NCBI GenBank assembly: GCA_963709765.1
Contig: CAVPXL010000013.1
Location: 1 to 64,000 of the forward strand
Length of the DNA stretch: 64,000 nucleotides
Source of the DNA: Roseitranquillus sp963709765
GTDB lineage: Bacteria > Pseudomonadota > Alphaproteobacteria > Rhodobacterales > Rhodobacteraceae
Reading direction: 5' to 3'
The notes under the pieces were generated by a model that saw only the letters and a program-made list of their open reading frames with translations, was not told the origin of the DNA and searched no databases. The position numbers and the translations under genes are program-made. Below, piece by piece: positions 26,195 to 36,864 of this stretch. Numbering within the stretch: position 1 is the stretch's first letter; each line of letters starts with the position of its first letter.

Positions 26195-27226
26195 ATGAAG
26201 ACCTTTTTCAGCGAGAACCATCGCCTCCACTTTCCGCAGGCCGAGTTGTCCGGCGGCGAGTTCGTCACCCCGTTCGAGCGTCCCTCCCGCGTCGAACACG
26301 TGCTGAACCGCCTGGCCGAACGTGGATTCGCGCCGCCCGCTGCGCCCGGTGCGCTCGACCTCGGCCCGGTCGAGGCCCTGCACGACGCGGGTTATCTCGC
26401 CTTCCTGCGCGGGGCCTGGTCCGAGTGGATTGCGGCCGGTTTCGCCGGGGAGATCATGCCCACCAACTGGCCTGCGCGACGCATGCAGACCGCGCGCCCG
26501 CCGCGACACATCGACGGCAAGGTGGGCTATTACGCCCTGGGGTCCGATACGGCCATGACCGCCGGAACCTGGGACGCGGCGCAGGCCTCGGCCGCGTCGG
26601 CCCAGGCGGCACAGCGCGCCGTGGCGGCCGGCGACCGCGCCGCCTTCGCCCTGTGCCGTCCGCCCGGGCACCATGCGGCGCGGGACATGTTCGGTGGCTA
26701 CTGCTTTCTCAACAATGCCGCGATCGCCGCGCAGATGTTCGTGGAGGATGGCGCCCGCCGCGTCGCGGTGCTCGACATCGACTTCCACCACGGAAACGGG
26801 ACGCAGGACATCTTCTACGAGCGCGGCGACGTTTTGGTCGCCTCGCTTCATGGCGCGCCGGAGGATGCATTTCCCTACTTTTCGGGCTATGCCGACGAGA
26901 CCGGCGTCGGTCCGGGGGATGGCGCCAACGCCAACTATCCTCTGCCGCCCGGAACCGGATGGTCGAGCTGGGGCGCGGCGCTCGCGGATGCGCTCGATCG
27001 CGTGGGCCGTCACGGCGCCGAGGCGCTGGTGGTGTCATTGGGGACCGACGCCTTCGAGCGCGACCCGATCAGCTTCTTCAAGCTGACATCCGACGATTTC
27101 AGCCGGGCCGGCGAAGCGATCGGCCGCGCGGGGCTGCCGAGTGTCATCTGCCTCGAGGGCGGCTATGCCATCGACGCGGTCGGCGTGAACGCGGTGAATG
27201 TCCTGGAAGGTTTTCTCGCGTCCTGA
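26195..27226 (+). CDS. Histone-deacetylase-family protein, probable acetylpolyamine amidohydrolase
   Basis: A 343-residue zinc hydrolase of the arginase/deacetylase fold. Catalytic CRPPGHHA (His159-His160), zinc ligands Asp196 and His198 in DIDFHHG, Asp285 in GTDAF and the active-site Tyr323 in EGGY are all present. Bacterial members commonly deacetylate N-acetylated polyamines. Placement beside a Pot-type polyamine transporter supports that role here, but other acyl-amide substrates are possible. ATG 26195 has AGGGAGCGG upstream. It converges with the amidase gene, stop to stop 8 nt apart, and is the only rightward gene of the metabolic block. Confidence 0.88.
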   Translation: MKTFFSENHRLHFPQAELSGGEFVTPFERPSRVEHVLNRLAERGFAPPAAPGALDLGPVEALHDAGYLAFLRGAWSEWIAAGFAGEIMPTNWPARRMQTARPPRHIDGKVGYYALGSDTAMTAGTWDAAQASAASAQAAQRAVAAGDRAAFALCRPPGHHAARDMFGGYCFLNNAAIAAQMFVEDGARRVAVLDIDFHHGNGTQDIFYERGDVLVASLHGAPEDAFPYFSGYADETGVGPGDGANANYPLPPGTGWSSWGAALADALDRVGRHGAEALVVSLGTDAFERDPISFFKLTSDDFSRAGEAIGRAGLPSVICLEGGYAIDAVGVNAVNVLEGFLAS

Positions 27227-27234
27227 TCCCGCTC

Positions 27235-28638
27235 TCAGGGCGGAGGACGCCGACCCGGCCAGTCGGTGGCGGCGTGATAGGCCTGGCCCAGCCGGAGCAC
27301 CTCCCGATCGGCGCCGCGCGGGCCGAAAAGCTGGATCCCCATCGGCAACCCGTTCGCGCCGAAGCCCGCCGGCGTGCCAAGACACGGCACCCCCGCCAGC
27401 GAGACCGGCATCATCACCTGCATCCAGCGGTGGTAGGTGTCCATTGGCTGCCCGGCCACGCTCTCGGGCCAGCGCCACTCCACCGGGAAGGGCCAGACCT
27501 GCGCCGAGGGCAGCACCAGCACGTCGAACCGCTCGAAGAGCCCGGCGAGCGTGACGAACCACTCCGAGCGCAGCACGCTCGCTCGGTGCATGTCGAGCGC
27601 CGAGAGCTTGCGCCCGCGCTCCACCTCGAAGACCGCCTCGGGCTTGAGCAGGTCGCGCCGTGCGGTGTCATCGTAATGCTCGCCCAGTCTGGCCGCCGCG
27701 TTGGCCGATCGCAGGGTCGTCCACGCCTCCCACAGCGCCTCGGCGGGATGGGGCGCGGCGACCGGCTCGACCACGCAGCCCAGCCCACCGAGGATGCCCA
27801 GTGCCTGCTGACACAGGTCGAGGATGCCGTCTTCGAACGGCCACGCCCCGCCCCAGTCGCCGAGCCAGCCGATCCGCGTTCCCGTGACCTCGCCCGACAG
27901 GTCCAGCCCGTCGTCCAGATCGAGCCCCCAGGGCAGGCGCGGGTCGCGTCCCGCGATCACCGACAGGAGCAGGGCCACGTCCCCGGGGCTGCGTCCCATC
28001 GGGCCGTCGGTCGCCAGTCCGGGTCCGAAGATGTCACCCACCGGGTCGCCCGGAACCAGACCCACCGACGGGCGAAATCCGTAGACGTTGCAGAACGCCG
28101 CCGGGTTGCGCAGCGAGCCCATCGCGTCGGACCCGTCGGCCAGAGGCAGCATCCGCGCCGCCAGTGCCGCCCCGGCGCCACCCGACGAGCCGCCCGCCGT
28201 CCGGGCGGGATCGTAGGGATTGCGGGTGACGCCGAAGACCGGATTGAACGAATGCGAACCCATTCCCCATTCGGGCACGTTGGTCTTGCCGATCAGGATC
28301 GCCCCCGCCGCCCGCAGCCGTCGCGGCAGCGCCTCGTCGACCTTCGGCACATGCTCGGCAAAGATGGGAGAGCCCCACGTCGTGCGGATGCCGGCCGTCG
28401 CCTGCAGATCCTTCACCGCGATCGGCAGACCGTGGAGCGGCCCGCCCGGACCGGCACGGTCCGCCGTCCTGGCCTCGGCCAGCAGATCGGACCGCTCCCG
28501 AAGCGAGACGATCGCATTCAGGGCGGGGTTCACCGCGTCGATACGGTCAAGGAACGCGGCCATCACCTCGACCGCGCTCAGTTCACCCCGCGCCAGCGAC
28601 GCGGCCAGGTCGGCCGCGTCCCGCTCGACCAGCGCCAC
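27235..28638 (-). CDS. Amidase (amidase signature family)
   Basis: A 467-residue serine hydrolase with the Ser-cisSer-Lys triad: Lys76 in LPIAVKDLQ, Ser151 in AGGSSGGAG and nucleophile Ser175 in AMGSLRNPAAF. The end GLPMGIQLFGPRG is typical. The GTG start at 28638 overlaps the potD stop by one base (TAGTG), so it is translationally linked to the polyamine transporter. It probably splits an amide derived from the imported amine. The exact substrate cannot be read. A second amidase of the same family lies at 32836-34242. Confidence 0.88.
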   Translation of the reverse strand: MALVERDAADLAASLARGELSAVEVMAAFLDRIDAVNPALNAIVSLRERSDLLAEARTADRAGPGGPLHGLPIAVKDLQATAGIRTTWGSPIFAEHVPKVDEALPRRLRAAGAILIGKTNVPEWGMGSHSFNPVFGVTRNPYDPARTAGGSSGGAGAALAARMLPLADGSDAMGSLRNPAAFCNVYGFRPSVGLVPGDPVGDIFGPGLATDGPMGRSPGDVALLLSVIAGRDPRLPWGLDLDDGLDLSGEVTGTRIGWLGDWGGAWPFEDGILDLCQQALGILGGLGCVVEPVAAPHPAEALWEAWTTLRSANAAARLGEHYDDTARRDLLKPEAVFEVERGRKLSALDMHRASVLRSEWFVTLAGLFERFDVLVLPSAQVWPFPVEWRWPESVAGQPMDTYHRWMQVMMPVSLAGVPCLGTPAGFGANGLPMGIQLFGPRGADREVLRLGQAYHAATDWPGRRPPP

Positions 28639-29661
28639 TACTTCTGCAACTCGGTCCAGATCGCGGTGTAGATCTCCTGCGCCTCGGCGGGGCAGGTCTG
28701 GTTGAACTTGCCCGCATCGGCCAGCTCTTCGGGAATGGTGAGCTCGGGGGCGTCCTTCATGTCGTCGGGCATGAAGGCGTCCGAGCCCTCGATCCCGTTG
28801 GCGTAGCGGGCGAACGCGCTGATCAGGGCCGCGTTCTCGGGCTCCATGATGAAGTTGAGGAACAGCTTGGCGTTTTCGACGTTCGTCGCGTCGGCCAGGA
28901 TGGCTGCGTTGTCCATCCAGACGATGTAGCCTTCCTTGGGGTAACCGTAGGCGATGTCGGGGTTGTTGAGCCGCGCGCGGAAGGTCGAGCCGTTCCAGTT
29001 CACGCTCGCCGCCACATCCTCGTTCGAGAGCTTTTCGGTCATGCCGTAATCCATCGACATCCACGAACTCTTTCGCCGCCATCAGCCGGTCGCGAACCTT
29101 GCGCAGCAGATCCATGTCGGTGGTGCAGGGCTCCCCGCCCTCGTACATGATGGCAAGCTGCATCACGTCCTGCATCTCGGGCACGACGTTGACCTTGCCC
29201 TTCAGCTCCTCAGGGGGGTTCAGCCAGATGTCGGAAGTGTTCACGTCGCCGTCATAGACCGAGGTGTTCACCGCAACGCCGGTCGTGCCCCATTGCCACG
29301 GCACCGAATAGCGCCGCTCCGGGTCCCATTCGACGTCGCGCCAGCGATCGGAGATGTTTGCGTAATTCTCCATCTCCGGGATGCCGGGCTCCATCAGGAG
29401 ACCCTTCTCCACGTAGACCGGGATGTAGGAATGCGAGGGTACGACGATGTCGAAGCCGTGGCCGCCCTGCTCGATCTTGGTGAGGGCGGTCGTGTTGCTG
29501 TCGTAGTCGGTGACCGTGACCTTGACGTCGTATTCGGATTCGAACTTCTCGATCAGCTCGGGGTTCGTGTAATTGCCCCAATTGTAGATGTTGAGCTCAC
29601 CCTCGGCCGCGGCGGAGCCGGCGGCGAGGGTCAGGGCGATGGCGGTCAAACGCGTCTTCAT
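28638..29661 (-). pseudogene. potD: PotD-like polyamine-binding protein, single frame break
   Basis: Periplasmic spermidine/putrescine-type binding protein. The signal peptide (MKTRLTAIALTLAAGSAAAE) is followed by LNIYNWGNYTNPELIEKFE, YDSNTTALTKIEQGG and FDIVVPS, which are PotD hallmarks. The frame breaks at GAACTC (29065-29070). Removing one A makes AAKESWMSMDYGMTEK and restores the family W-x-x-MDYG segment down to TAIWTELQK at 28638, a protein of 340 residues. ATG 29661 has GGGGAG upstream. It lies 222 nt after potC, in which I see no clear regulatory element, and is joined to the amidase by overlap. Confidence 0.85.
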
Positions 29662-29883
29662 GTCGGTTCACTCCCCAAAGGATATCGGCACAGTCTAGAC
29701 ACGGACGGGAGGCGGGTGGAAGTCTCCAGGGCGTTGCGACCGGTCCGCCCCCGAGCCCCCATCGCGAGCAGAGTGGCTCCACCCGGCCAGGGGGATCATA
29801 ACATGAGGCTGCCTCGCGGGTTGCCGAAGTTCCGGAAAGCCCCGGGTGGCGGTGTGGGATCCGGTTACACGCCAGCGCCCGGC

Positions 29884-30738
29884 TCAGTCGCGCGAGCGGG
29901 TCAGGAGAAAGAACGCCGTCAGCAGCAGGACAGTCACCGCCAGTAGCGCGGTCGAAATCGCGTTGACCTCGGGCGTGACGGCGCGGCGAAGCTGGCCCAG
30001 CATGTAGGTGGGCAACGTGTCCTGACCGGCGGATTTGACGAATTCGGTGATGATGACGTCGTCAAGGCTGATGATGAAGGCCAGCATCGCCCCGGCCATG
30101 ATCCCCGGCGCCATCAGCGGCAGCGTCACCCGACGGAAGGTCTGCCAGCCGCTCGCGTAGAGGTCAGCCGCGGCGGTTTCCAGGGTCAGATCCATCCCCT
30201 CCAGCCGCGCCCGTATCGGCAGGTAGGCGAAGGGCACGCAGAACGCCGAGTGCGCCAGGATCAGGTAGCCCAGCCCGTTGTAGCCCGTCGCAACCTTGAC
30301 CGCGGCGAAGACGATCAGGAGTGCCACCGCCGTCACGATCTCGGGCACCATCAGCGGCTGGTTGAGCATCACGTAGATCGCGGTCTGGCCCTTGAACCGG
30401 CTTCGCCGCGTGGTGCCGAGCGCCGCCGCCGTGGCGACGCAGGTCGCGATCACCGACGCGAACGAGGCGAGCAGGATGGAGCGGAGCGTCGCCTCCTGCA
30501 CGGCCTCGTTCTGCCAGGCGATGGCGTACCAGCGCCATGAGAACCCGCCCCAGACCGCGATCGATTCCGCGCCGTTGAACGAATAGGCGACCAGCGTGAC
30601 GATCGGCGCATAGAGCGCCACGAAGGTCAGGATCGCGATGGTGGCGAAGCCCGGCAGCCGCGCCGCGTCGAAATCCCTCGGCCTAGCCACGGGGCCGCTC
30701 CGTCCTGTCCGGGCTGGCGGCGATGGCGCGCTGGCCAC
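29884..30738 (-). CDS. potC: PotC-like ABC transporter permease
   Basis: A 284-residue inner-membrane permease with six membrane segments. It has the PotC-type FNGAESIAVWGGFSWRWY after helix 1 and the EAA loop LETAAADLYASGWQTFRRVTLPLMAPG, which docks the ATPase. The end ISLDDVIITEFVKSAG is typical of polyamine permeases. The GTG start at 30738 directly abuts the potB stop. Part of the leftward potA-potB-potC-potD-amidase unit. Confidence 0.93.
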   Translation of the reverse strand: MASAPSPPARTGRSGPVARPRDFDAARLPGFATIAILTFVALYAPIVTLVAYSFNGAESIAVWGGFSWRWYAIAWQNEAVQEATLRSILLASFASVIATCVATAAALGTTRRSRFKGQTAIYVMLNQPLMVPEIVTAVALLIVFAAVKVATGYNGLGYLILAHSAFCVPFAYLPIRARLEGMDLTLETAAADLYASGWQTFRRVTLPLMAPGIMAGAMLAFIISLDDVIITEFVKSAGQDTLPTYMLGQLRRAVTPEVNAISTALLAVTVLLLTAFFLLTRSRD

Positions 30739-31682
30739 TCACCGTTCCGTCTCCCGGTCCGATGCCTTCACATAGACCAGGAGCGCGCCCATCACGATGA
30801 TCAGCAGCAGCATCGACATGGCCGCGCCCAGAGGCCAGTTTCGCCCCTGCCCGAACTGCAGCTCGATGAAGTTGCCGATCATCATGTTCTTGCCGCCGCC
30901 CAGAACGCGGGGCGTCACGTAGGCGCCAAGGCTCGGCACGAAGACAAGGATAGACCCCGCCACGATGCCGGGCCGCACGAGCGGGAGAACCACCCGCCGA
31001 AGCACCGCCCAGCGGCCGGCGTAGAGGTCGTAACCCGCTTCGACCAGGCGGAAGTCGAGGCGGTCGATGGCCGCGTAGAGCGGCAATACCATCAGCGGCA
31101 GGTAGACATAGGCCATGCCGATCAGGACGGCGGTGTCTGTATAGAGGATCTGCAACGGGCTATCGATGACCCCGAGTCCCAGCAGCGCGCTGTTCAGGAT
31201 TCCCTGGTTCCGCAGCACCTCCATGATCGCGAAAGTGCGGATCAGAAGGTTGGTCCAGAAGGGGATGGTGATGAGGAAGAGCCAGAGTGCCCGGCGCTCC
31301 CTGGGTTGCGTCGCGATGAAATAGGCGGTCGGAAATCCGAGCGCGAAGGTGATGCCGGTGGTCAGCAGCGACAGCTTCACCGACCGCCAGAAGATCGACA
31401 GATGCGCGTCGGCCAGGCCCCAGGTGCCGTCGAAGATATCCTGTTGCAGGAAGATGCGCGTCCAGGCGTCCCATGTGGGCTCCCACACCACGCCGGAATA
31501 CTCGCCGGGCGTCAGGAACGAGTAGACCAGCACGATCAGAAGCGGCCCCGAGGCGCCGAGGAGCAGGAGGACCAGTGCCGGTGCACAAAGCGCCCAAGCG
31601 CGGGCGATCCGACTGCGCCTGGCGCGGGTCTCGTTGTCGGGCCCGACAATGCCCGAGCGCTCGGGATGGCTGGCGTCGGCGG

Positions 31683-31686
<4 letters not shown>
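30739..31686 (-). CDS. potB: PotB-like ABC transporter permease
   Basis: A 315-residue permease with six membrane segments. Family blocks are LVYSFLTPGEYSGVVWEPTWD, LGFPTAYFIATQP, IPFWTNLLIRTFAIMEVLRNQG and the EAA loop EAGYDLYAGRWAVLRRVVLPL. ATG 31686 overlaps the potA stop as ATGA. It pairs with PotC to form the import channel for a polyamine or related cationic amine. Confidence 0.93.
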
Positions 31687-32726
<1,040 letters not shown>

Positions 32727-32835
32727 CGCGTCTTTCTCCGGTCGGCTGGATCGACGGCGACGCCGCTGACTGCATGCGCGGCGGTTGCGCCATGAGCGGT
32801 GGGCCGGGTTGCCGCAGCTGTCGGGTACGCGCGGC

Positions 32836-34242
32836 TCATCGGGCATGTACCGGCGGGCGCCGGTCGAACCACGGGCGCGCCGACTCGATCTGGGCGGAAA
32901 GGGCGAGCAACGCCTCGTCAGCGCCGAAGCGTGCGGCGAGGTGGATGCCGACGGGCAGCCCGTCGTCGGTCCAGTGGAGAGGCAGGGACGCGGCGGGCTG
33001 TCCGGTCGCGTTGAAGGCGGCGGTGAAGGGGGAATAGGCGAAGACGCCGTCCGGTCCCATGCGGTAGCCCACGTAATCCTCGGTCCGGTGATCGAAGCGC
33101 CCGACCCTGGCAGGCGGCTCGGCCAGTGTCGCCGTCAGAAGCATGTCGTGGTCCTGCCAGAAGGCGGCCATCTGCCGGCCGTAGCGATGCACCCGGCCCA
33201 CGGCCTCCAGATACATGTCGCCCGTGATGCCCCGCGCATATGCGATTGCGCCGCGGCTCACGCCTTCGATGTCGTCGTCGCGCAGGTCGCGCAGGTCGCG
33301 CCCGAGCGCCTCGAGTTCCTTGCGGACCGACAGGGCGGTGCCGCAGGCAACGATGTCGACCCAGGCGCGCATCATGCCGTCGTGATCGGCAGCGGGACGG
33401 GCTTCGACCACTTCGTGACCCAGGTCCTCGAGCAGGGCAGCGGCTTCGGCGACGGCGCGGCAGCAGTCGGAGTGGATCGTCTTGCCGTCGAGTGTGGTGT
33501 CGCAGACCGCGATGCGAAGCCGTTCGGGCGGGCCTGACATCGCCGCGACGAAGCCTTCGCGAAGGGGCGGGGCCCAGTAGGGGGCGCCGGGATCGGCGCC
33601 CTGGGTCAGGTCCAGCAGGAGGGCGGTGTCACGCACGCTGCGGGTGAGGAAGCCGTCGGTGGCCATCCCGGCCCAGCCCTCGCCGGCATAGGGGCCGTCG
33701 GGCAGGCGGGCGCGGGTGGGTTTCATCCCGAACAGGCCGCAGGACGAGGCCGGGATGCGGACCGAGCCGCCGCCATCCGAGCCATGCGCCGCGGGAACGA
33801 TCCCGGCCGCCACGGCAGCGGCCGCGCCGCCCGACGAGCCGCCGGGCGTGTGGTCGAGGTTCCAGGGGTTGCGGGTCGGGGCGCCATAGACGGCGGCTTC
33901 GGTCACCGGGCCGATCCCGCCTTCGGGGCTGGCGGTACGGCCGAACGTCACCAGACCGGACGCGGCCAGGCGGGCATAGATTTCGCTGTCGTGGGTGTGA
34001 TGGGAGTTCGCCGTCAGGCGGGAACCTTCGTGCGACGGGAAGTCGCGCGCCTCGGCACCGAGATCCTTCAGCAGGAACGGGACCCCGCGCAGGGGGCCGT
34101 CCGGCAAACCGGCATCGATCAACCGCCGCGCGGTTTCCTCGGCGAGAATGACCACGGCGTTGAGCTGCGGATTGACCTCGCCGGTGCGCCGCAGGGCCTG
34201 ATCGAGAAGCTCGTCCGGGGTGACTTCGCCGTCGGCCACCAA
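32836..34242 (-). CDS. Amidase (amidase signature family), second copy
   Basis: A serine amidase with Lys59 (GVPFLLKDLG), Ser136 (PGGSSGGAA) and nucleophile Ser160 (DGGGSVRIPASSCG), counted from the first standard start, TTG 34242. The conserved N-terminus clearly extends further: codons for IDYDAQDATALARL lie in frame up to 34281. There AAGGGAGG sits 5 nt before an ATC codon and an in-frame stop lies just before it. The true start may thus be ATC at 34281, or a base there may be wrong. It is distinct in sequence from the amidase at 27235. Substrate unknown; context suggests an amine-derived amide. Confidence 0.85.
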   Translation of the reverse strand: MVADGEVTPDELLDQALRRTGEVNPQLNAVVILAEETARRLIDAGLPDGPLRGVPFLLKDLGAEARDFPSHEGSRLTANSHHTHDSEIYARLAASGLVTFGRTASPEGGIGPVTEAAVYGAPTRNPWNLDHTPGGSSGGAAAAVAAGIVPAAHGSDGGGSVRIPASSCGLFGMKPTRARLPDGPYAGEGWAGMATDGFLTRSVRDTALLLDLTQGADPGAPYWAPPLREGFVAAMSGPPERLRIAVCDTTLDGKTIHSDCCRAVAEAAALLEDLGHEVVEARPAADHDGMMRAWVDIVACGTALSVRKELEALGRDLRDLRDDDIEGVSRGAIAYARGITGDMYLEAVGRVHRYGRQMAAFWQDHDMLLTATLAEPPARVGRFDHRTEDYVGYRMGPDGVFAYSPFTAAFNATGQPAASLPLHWTDDGLPVGIHLAARFGADEALLALSAQIESARPWFDRRPPVHAR

Positions 34243-34420
34243 CCGGGCCAGCGCGGTTGCGTCCTGGGCATCGTAATCGATGGGGGCCTCCCTTCATCGC
34301 CGCCTCGGATGCAACTCCGAATGGTCAGGCATTGCAATGGCCTTCGGGAACGGGGATGCGCCGCCCCCGCCCGCACGTGTCAGACGCTGATCGAGGCCGC
34401 CGGCATGGCCTCGGAACCGG

Positions 34421-34450
34421 GCCCGCGCGATGCATCGTGTCCGCGCGGGC
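34421..34450 (-). terminator. GC hairpin after dctP
   Basis: GCCCGCGCG (34421-34429) pairs perfectly with CGCGCGGGC (34442-34450) around a 12-nt loop. It begins about 10 nt past the dctP stop on the transcribed strand. No T tract follows, so termination is plausible but unproven; it could also protect the 3' end of the message. Confidence 0.45.
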
Positions 34451-34460
34451 GGGGTGATCG

Positions 34461-35501
34461 TCAGGCGTTGGTGTAGCGGTAGGGACGCCCGGCCCGCTGC
34501 ATGCGATCGTTGTAATCCTTGAGGATCTGCACGACGCGCGCCTTGACCTCGGATTCGGCCGCGATCTCGTCCCAGAAGTCGCGCGCCTTGGCCTCGACCT
34601 GATCCCATTCCTCATCCGGAATGGTCGTCAGCTGCATCTTCTCGCCGGCCGTGCGCAGCGCCGCCTCGCCGCCCCAGTACCACCACTGGCGGTAGTAGTG
34701 CGAGCTGTCCATGGTGAGCTTGAGGAGCTCCTTCAGGTTCTCGGGCAGCTCCTGATACCGGTCCATGTTGGCGAAGAACGAGCCGCACCAGGCGCCGGAG
34801 ATGTTGTTGGTCAGGAAATAGTCGGTCACGTCCGCCCAGCCGACGGTGTAATCCTCGGTGATGCCCGACCAGGCGATGCCGTCGAGCTCGCCGGTCTGCA
34901 CGGCGACCTCGATGTCCTCCCACGGCAGGGTTACAGGCACGACGCCGAACTGCGCCAGGAACCGGCCGGCGGTGGGGAAGGTGAAGACGCGCTTGCCCTG
35001 AAGGTCGGCGAGGCTGTTGATCGGCTCCTTGGTGGCGAAGTGGCACGGATCCCACGCGCCGGCGGACAGGTGCTTCACGCCGACCTTGGAATACTCCTCG
35101 TCCCAGATCTCGCCGAGGCCGTACTGGTTGAAGAGCACCGGCACGTCGAGCGAGTAGCGGCAGGCGAACGGGAAATAGCCGCCGAACACCGTGACCTCGG
35201 TCGGAGACTGCATCGAGTCGTCGTCGGACTGCACCGCGTCGATGGTGCCGCGCTGCATGGCGCGGAAGAGTTCGGAGGTGGGCACGAGCTGGTCGGCGAA
35301 GTAGAGCTCGATCTCCATCTGGCCTTCGGCGACCTTGTTGAACTGGTCGATGGCGGGCTTGATGACATGCTCGGCCAGAGCCGGGCCGGCATAGGTCTGC
35401 ATCCGCCAGCGGATCGGCGACTGGCCATGAACGGCGGGGGCCGCGAGAGAGCTTGCGCCGACGACGGCGCCTCCGGCGATAAACTTGCGTCTGGTTGTCA
35501 T
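34461..35501 (-). CDS. dctP: TRAP transporter solute-binding protein DctP
   Basis: A 346-residue periplasmic binding protein. The N-terminus MTTRRKFIAGGAVVGASSLA is a Tat-type signal with the twin Arg, cut near AVHGQS. The DctP fold is visible (FADQLVPTSELFRAMQRGTID, the conserved Arg in FPTAGRFLAQFG, and GIAWSGITEDYTVGW). ATG 35501 has a perfect GGAGGTG site; an upstream ATG at 35558 lies inside the dctM end and is rejected. Ligand cannot be assigned; neighbouring enzymes suggest an amine derivative or carboxylate product. Confidence 0.9.
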   Translation of the reverse strand: MTTRRKFIAGGAVVGASSLAAPAVHGQSPIRWRMQTYAGPALAEHVIKPAIDQFNKVAEGQMEIELYFADQLVPTSELFRAMQRGTIDAVQSDDDSMQSPTEVTVFGGYFPFACRYSLDVPVLFNQYGLGEIWDEEYSKVGVKHLSAGAWDPCHFATKEPINSLADLQGKRVFTFPTAGRFLAQFGVVPVTLPWEDIEVAVQTGELDGIAWSGITEDYTVGWADVTDYFLTNNISGAWCGSFFANMDRYQELPENLKELLKLTMDSSHYYRQWWYWGGEAALRTAGEKMQLTTIPDEEWDQVEAKARDFWDEIAAESEVKARVVQILKDYNDRMQRAGRPYRYTNA

Positions 35502-35541
35502 CTTCACCTCCGTGTTGTGCGGCCCTTGTGGGCCTTTCGCT

Positions 35542-36864
35542 TTATTTTCCATAGACATAACTCGGCAGCCAGAGGGCGATTCCGGGGAAGGCCATGACGA
35601 TGCCGAGGGCGACGACCATCACGCCCACGAACGGCACGATGGAGCGGTAGATGTCGGTCAGCCCGATCTCTGGCGGGGCCATCGCGCGCATCAGGAACAG
35701 GTTGTAGCCGAAAGGCGGCGTCATGTAGGCGATCTGCGTCGTGATCGTGTAGAGCACGCCGTACCAGATCAGGTCGAAATCGAGCGCACCGACGAGCGGC
35801 ACGTAGAGTGGCGCGACGATCACCAGCATCGCCGTGTCGTCGAGGAAGGTGCCCATCACGATGAAGCTCAACTGCATCAGGATCAGGATGCCCCATGGGC
35901 CGAGCCCCAGCTTCTCGGTGAACAGCCCCTCGATGGCGCGCACGGCGCCCAGCCCGTCGAACACCGCGCCGAAGGCGAGCGCGGCGGCGATGATCCACAT
36001 GAACATGCAGGTGATGGCGAGGGTCTGACGAACGCTGACCTCGAAGACCTTGCGGCTCATGCGGCCCTTGACGACTGCCGCGAGGAACGCCGTCATCGCG
36101 CCGATGGCCGAGCTTTCCACCAGCGATGTCCAGCCGTTCACGAAGGGCACCATCATCGCGAAGAAGATCACCAGCGGCAGCAGTCCCGCTCCGAGCAGCC
36201 GCAGCTTCTCCCTCCGGCCCACCTCGCGCTCCTCGGGCGGCAGCGGCGGGCCGAGTTCGGGCTGCAGCCGGCAGCGGATCGCAATGTAGACGATGAAGAG
36301 CGCCGCCATGAGAAGGCCGGGCACGACCCCGGCGAGCCAGAGCTGCCCCACCGGCTGTCGCGCGATCATGGCGTAGAGCACCAGAACGACCGACGGCGGC
36401 ACGAGGATGCCGAGCGAAGAGCCCGCCTGGATGACGCCCGTGACCATCTGCTTGTCGTAGCCGCGGCGCAGAAGCTCGGGCAGCGCGATCGTGGCGCCGA
36501 TGGCCATGCCAGCGACCGAGAGGCCGTTCATCGCCGAGATCAGAACCATCAGACCGATGGTGCCGATGGCGAGGCCGCCGCCGAGACCACCCATCCAGAC
36601 GTGGAACATCCGGTAGAGGTCGTCGGCGATGCGGCTCTCGCTCAGGACGTAGCCCATGAAGATGAACATCGGCAGGGTCAGGAGCGGATACCACGCCATC
36701 ACCTTCATCAGGCCGGAGAAGCCGAAATCCGACCCGCCTGTGCCATAGAGCGCGATTGCGGCGGCGGTGGCCACGAAGCCGATGGCGCCGAAGACGCGCT
36801 GACCGGTCATCAGCATGACCATCATCGACGAGAACATCAGGATCGCGATGCCTTCGTAGGACAT
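35542..36864 (-). CDS. dctM: TRAP transporter large permease DctM
   Basis: A 440-residue membrane protein with about 12 segments. TRAP-M signatures are MFIFMGYVLSESRIADDLYR, MVTGVIQAGSSLGILVPPS and MGTFLDDTAMLVIVAPLYVP. It couples Na+ or H+ gradient to solute import. ATG 36864 overlaps the dctQ stop (TGATG). dctP follows after 40 nt, so dctQ-dctM-dctP is one unit. Confidence 0.94.
   Translation of the reverse strand: MSYEGIAILMFSSMMVMLMTGQRVFGAIGFVATAAAIALYGTGGSDFGFSGLMKVMAWYPLLTLPMFIFMGYVLSESRIADDLYRMFHVWMGGLGGGLAIGTIGLMVLISAMNGLSVAGMAIGATIALPELLRRGYDKQMVTGVIQAGSSLGILVPPSVVLVLYAMIARQPVGQLWLAGVVPGLLMAALFIVYIAIRCRLQPELGPPLPPEEREVGRREKLRLLGAGLLPLVIFFAMMVPFVNGWTSLVESSAIGAMTAFLAAVVKGRMSRKVFEVSVRQTLAITCMFMWIIAAALAFGAVFDGLGAVRAIEGLFTEKLGLGPWGILILMQLSFIVMGTFLDDTAMLVIVAPLYVPLVGALDFDLIWYGVLYTITTQIAYMTPPFGYNLFLMRAMAPPEIGLTDIYRSIVPFVGVMVVALGIVMAFPGIALWLPSYVYGK

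Noticed and set aside
27235..29661. Apparent PotD-amidase fusion of 808 residues
   Set aside because: Caused by the frame break in potD. The amidase has its own GTG start at 28638, and the PotD C-terminus is intact in the other frame.
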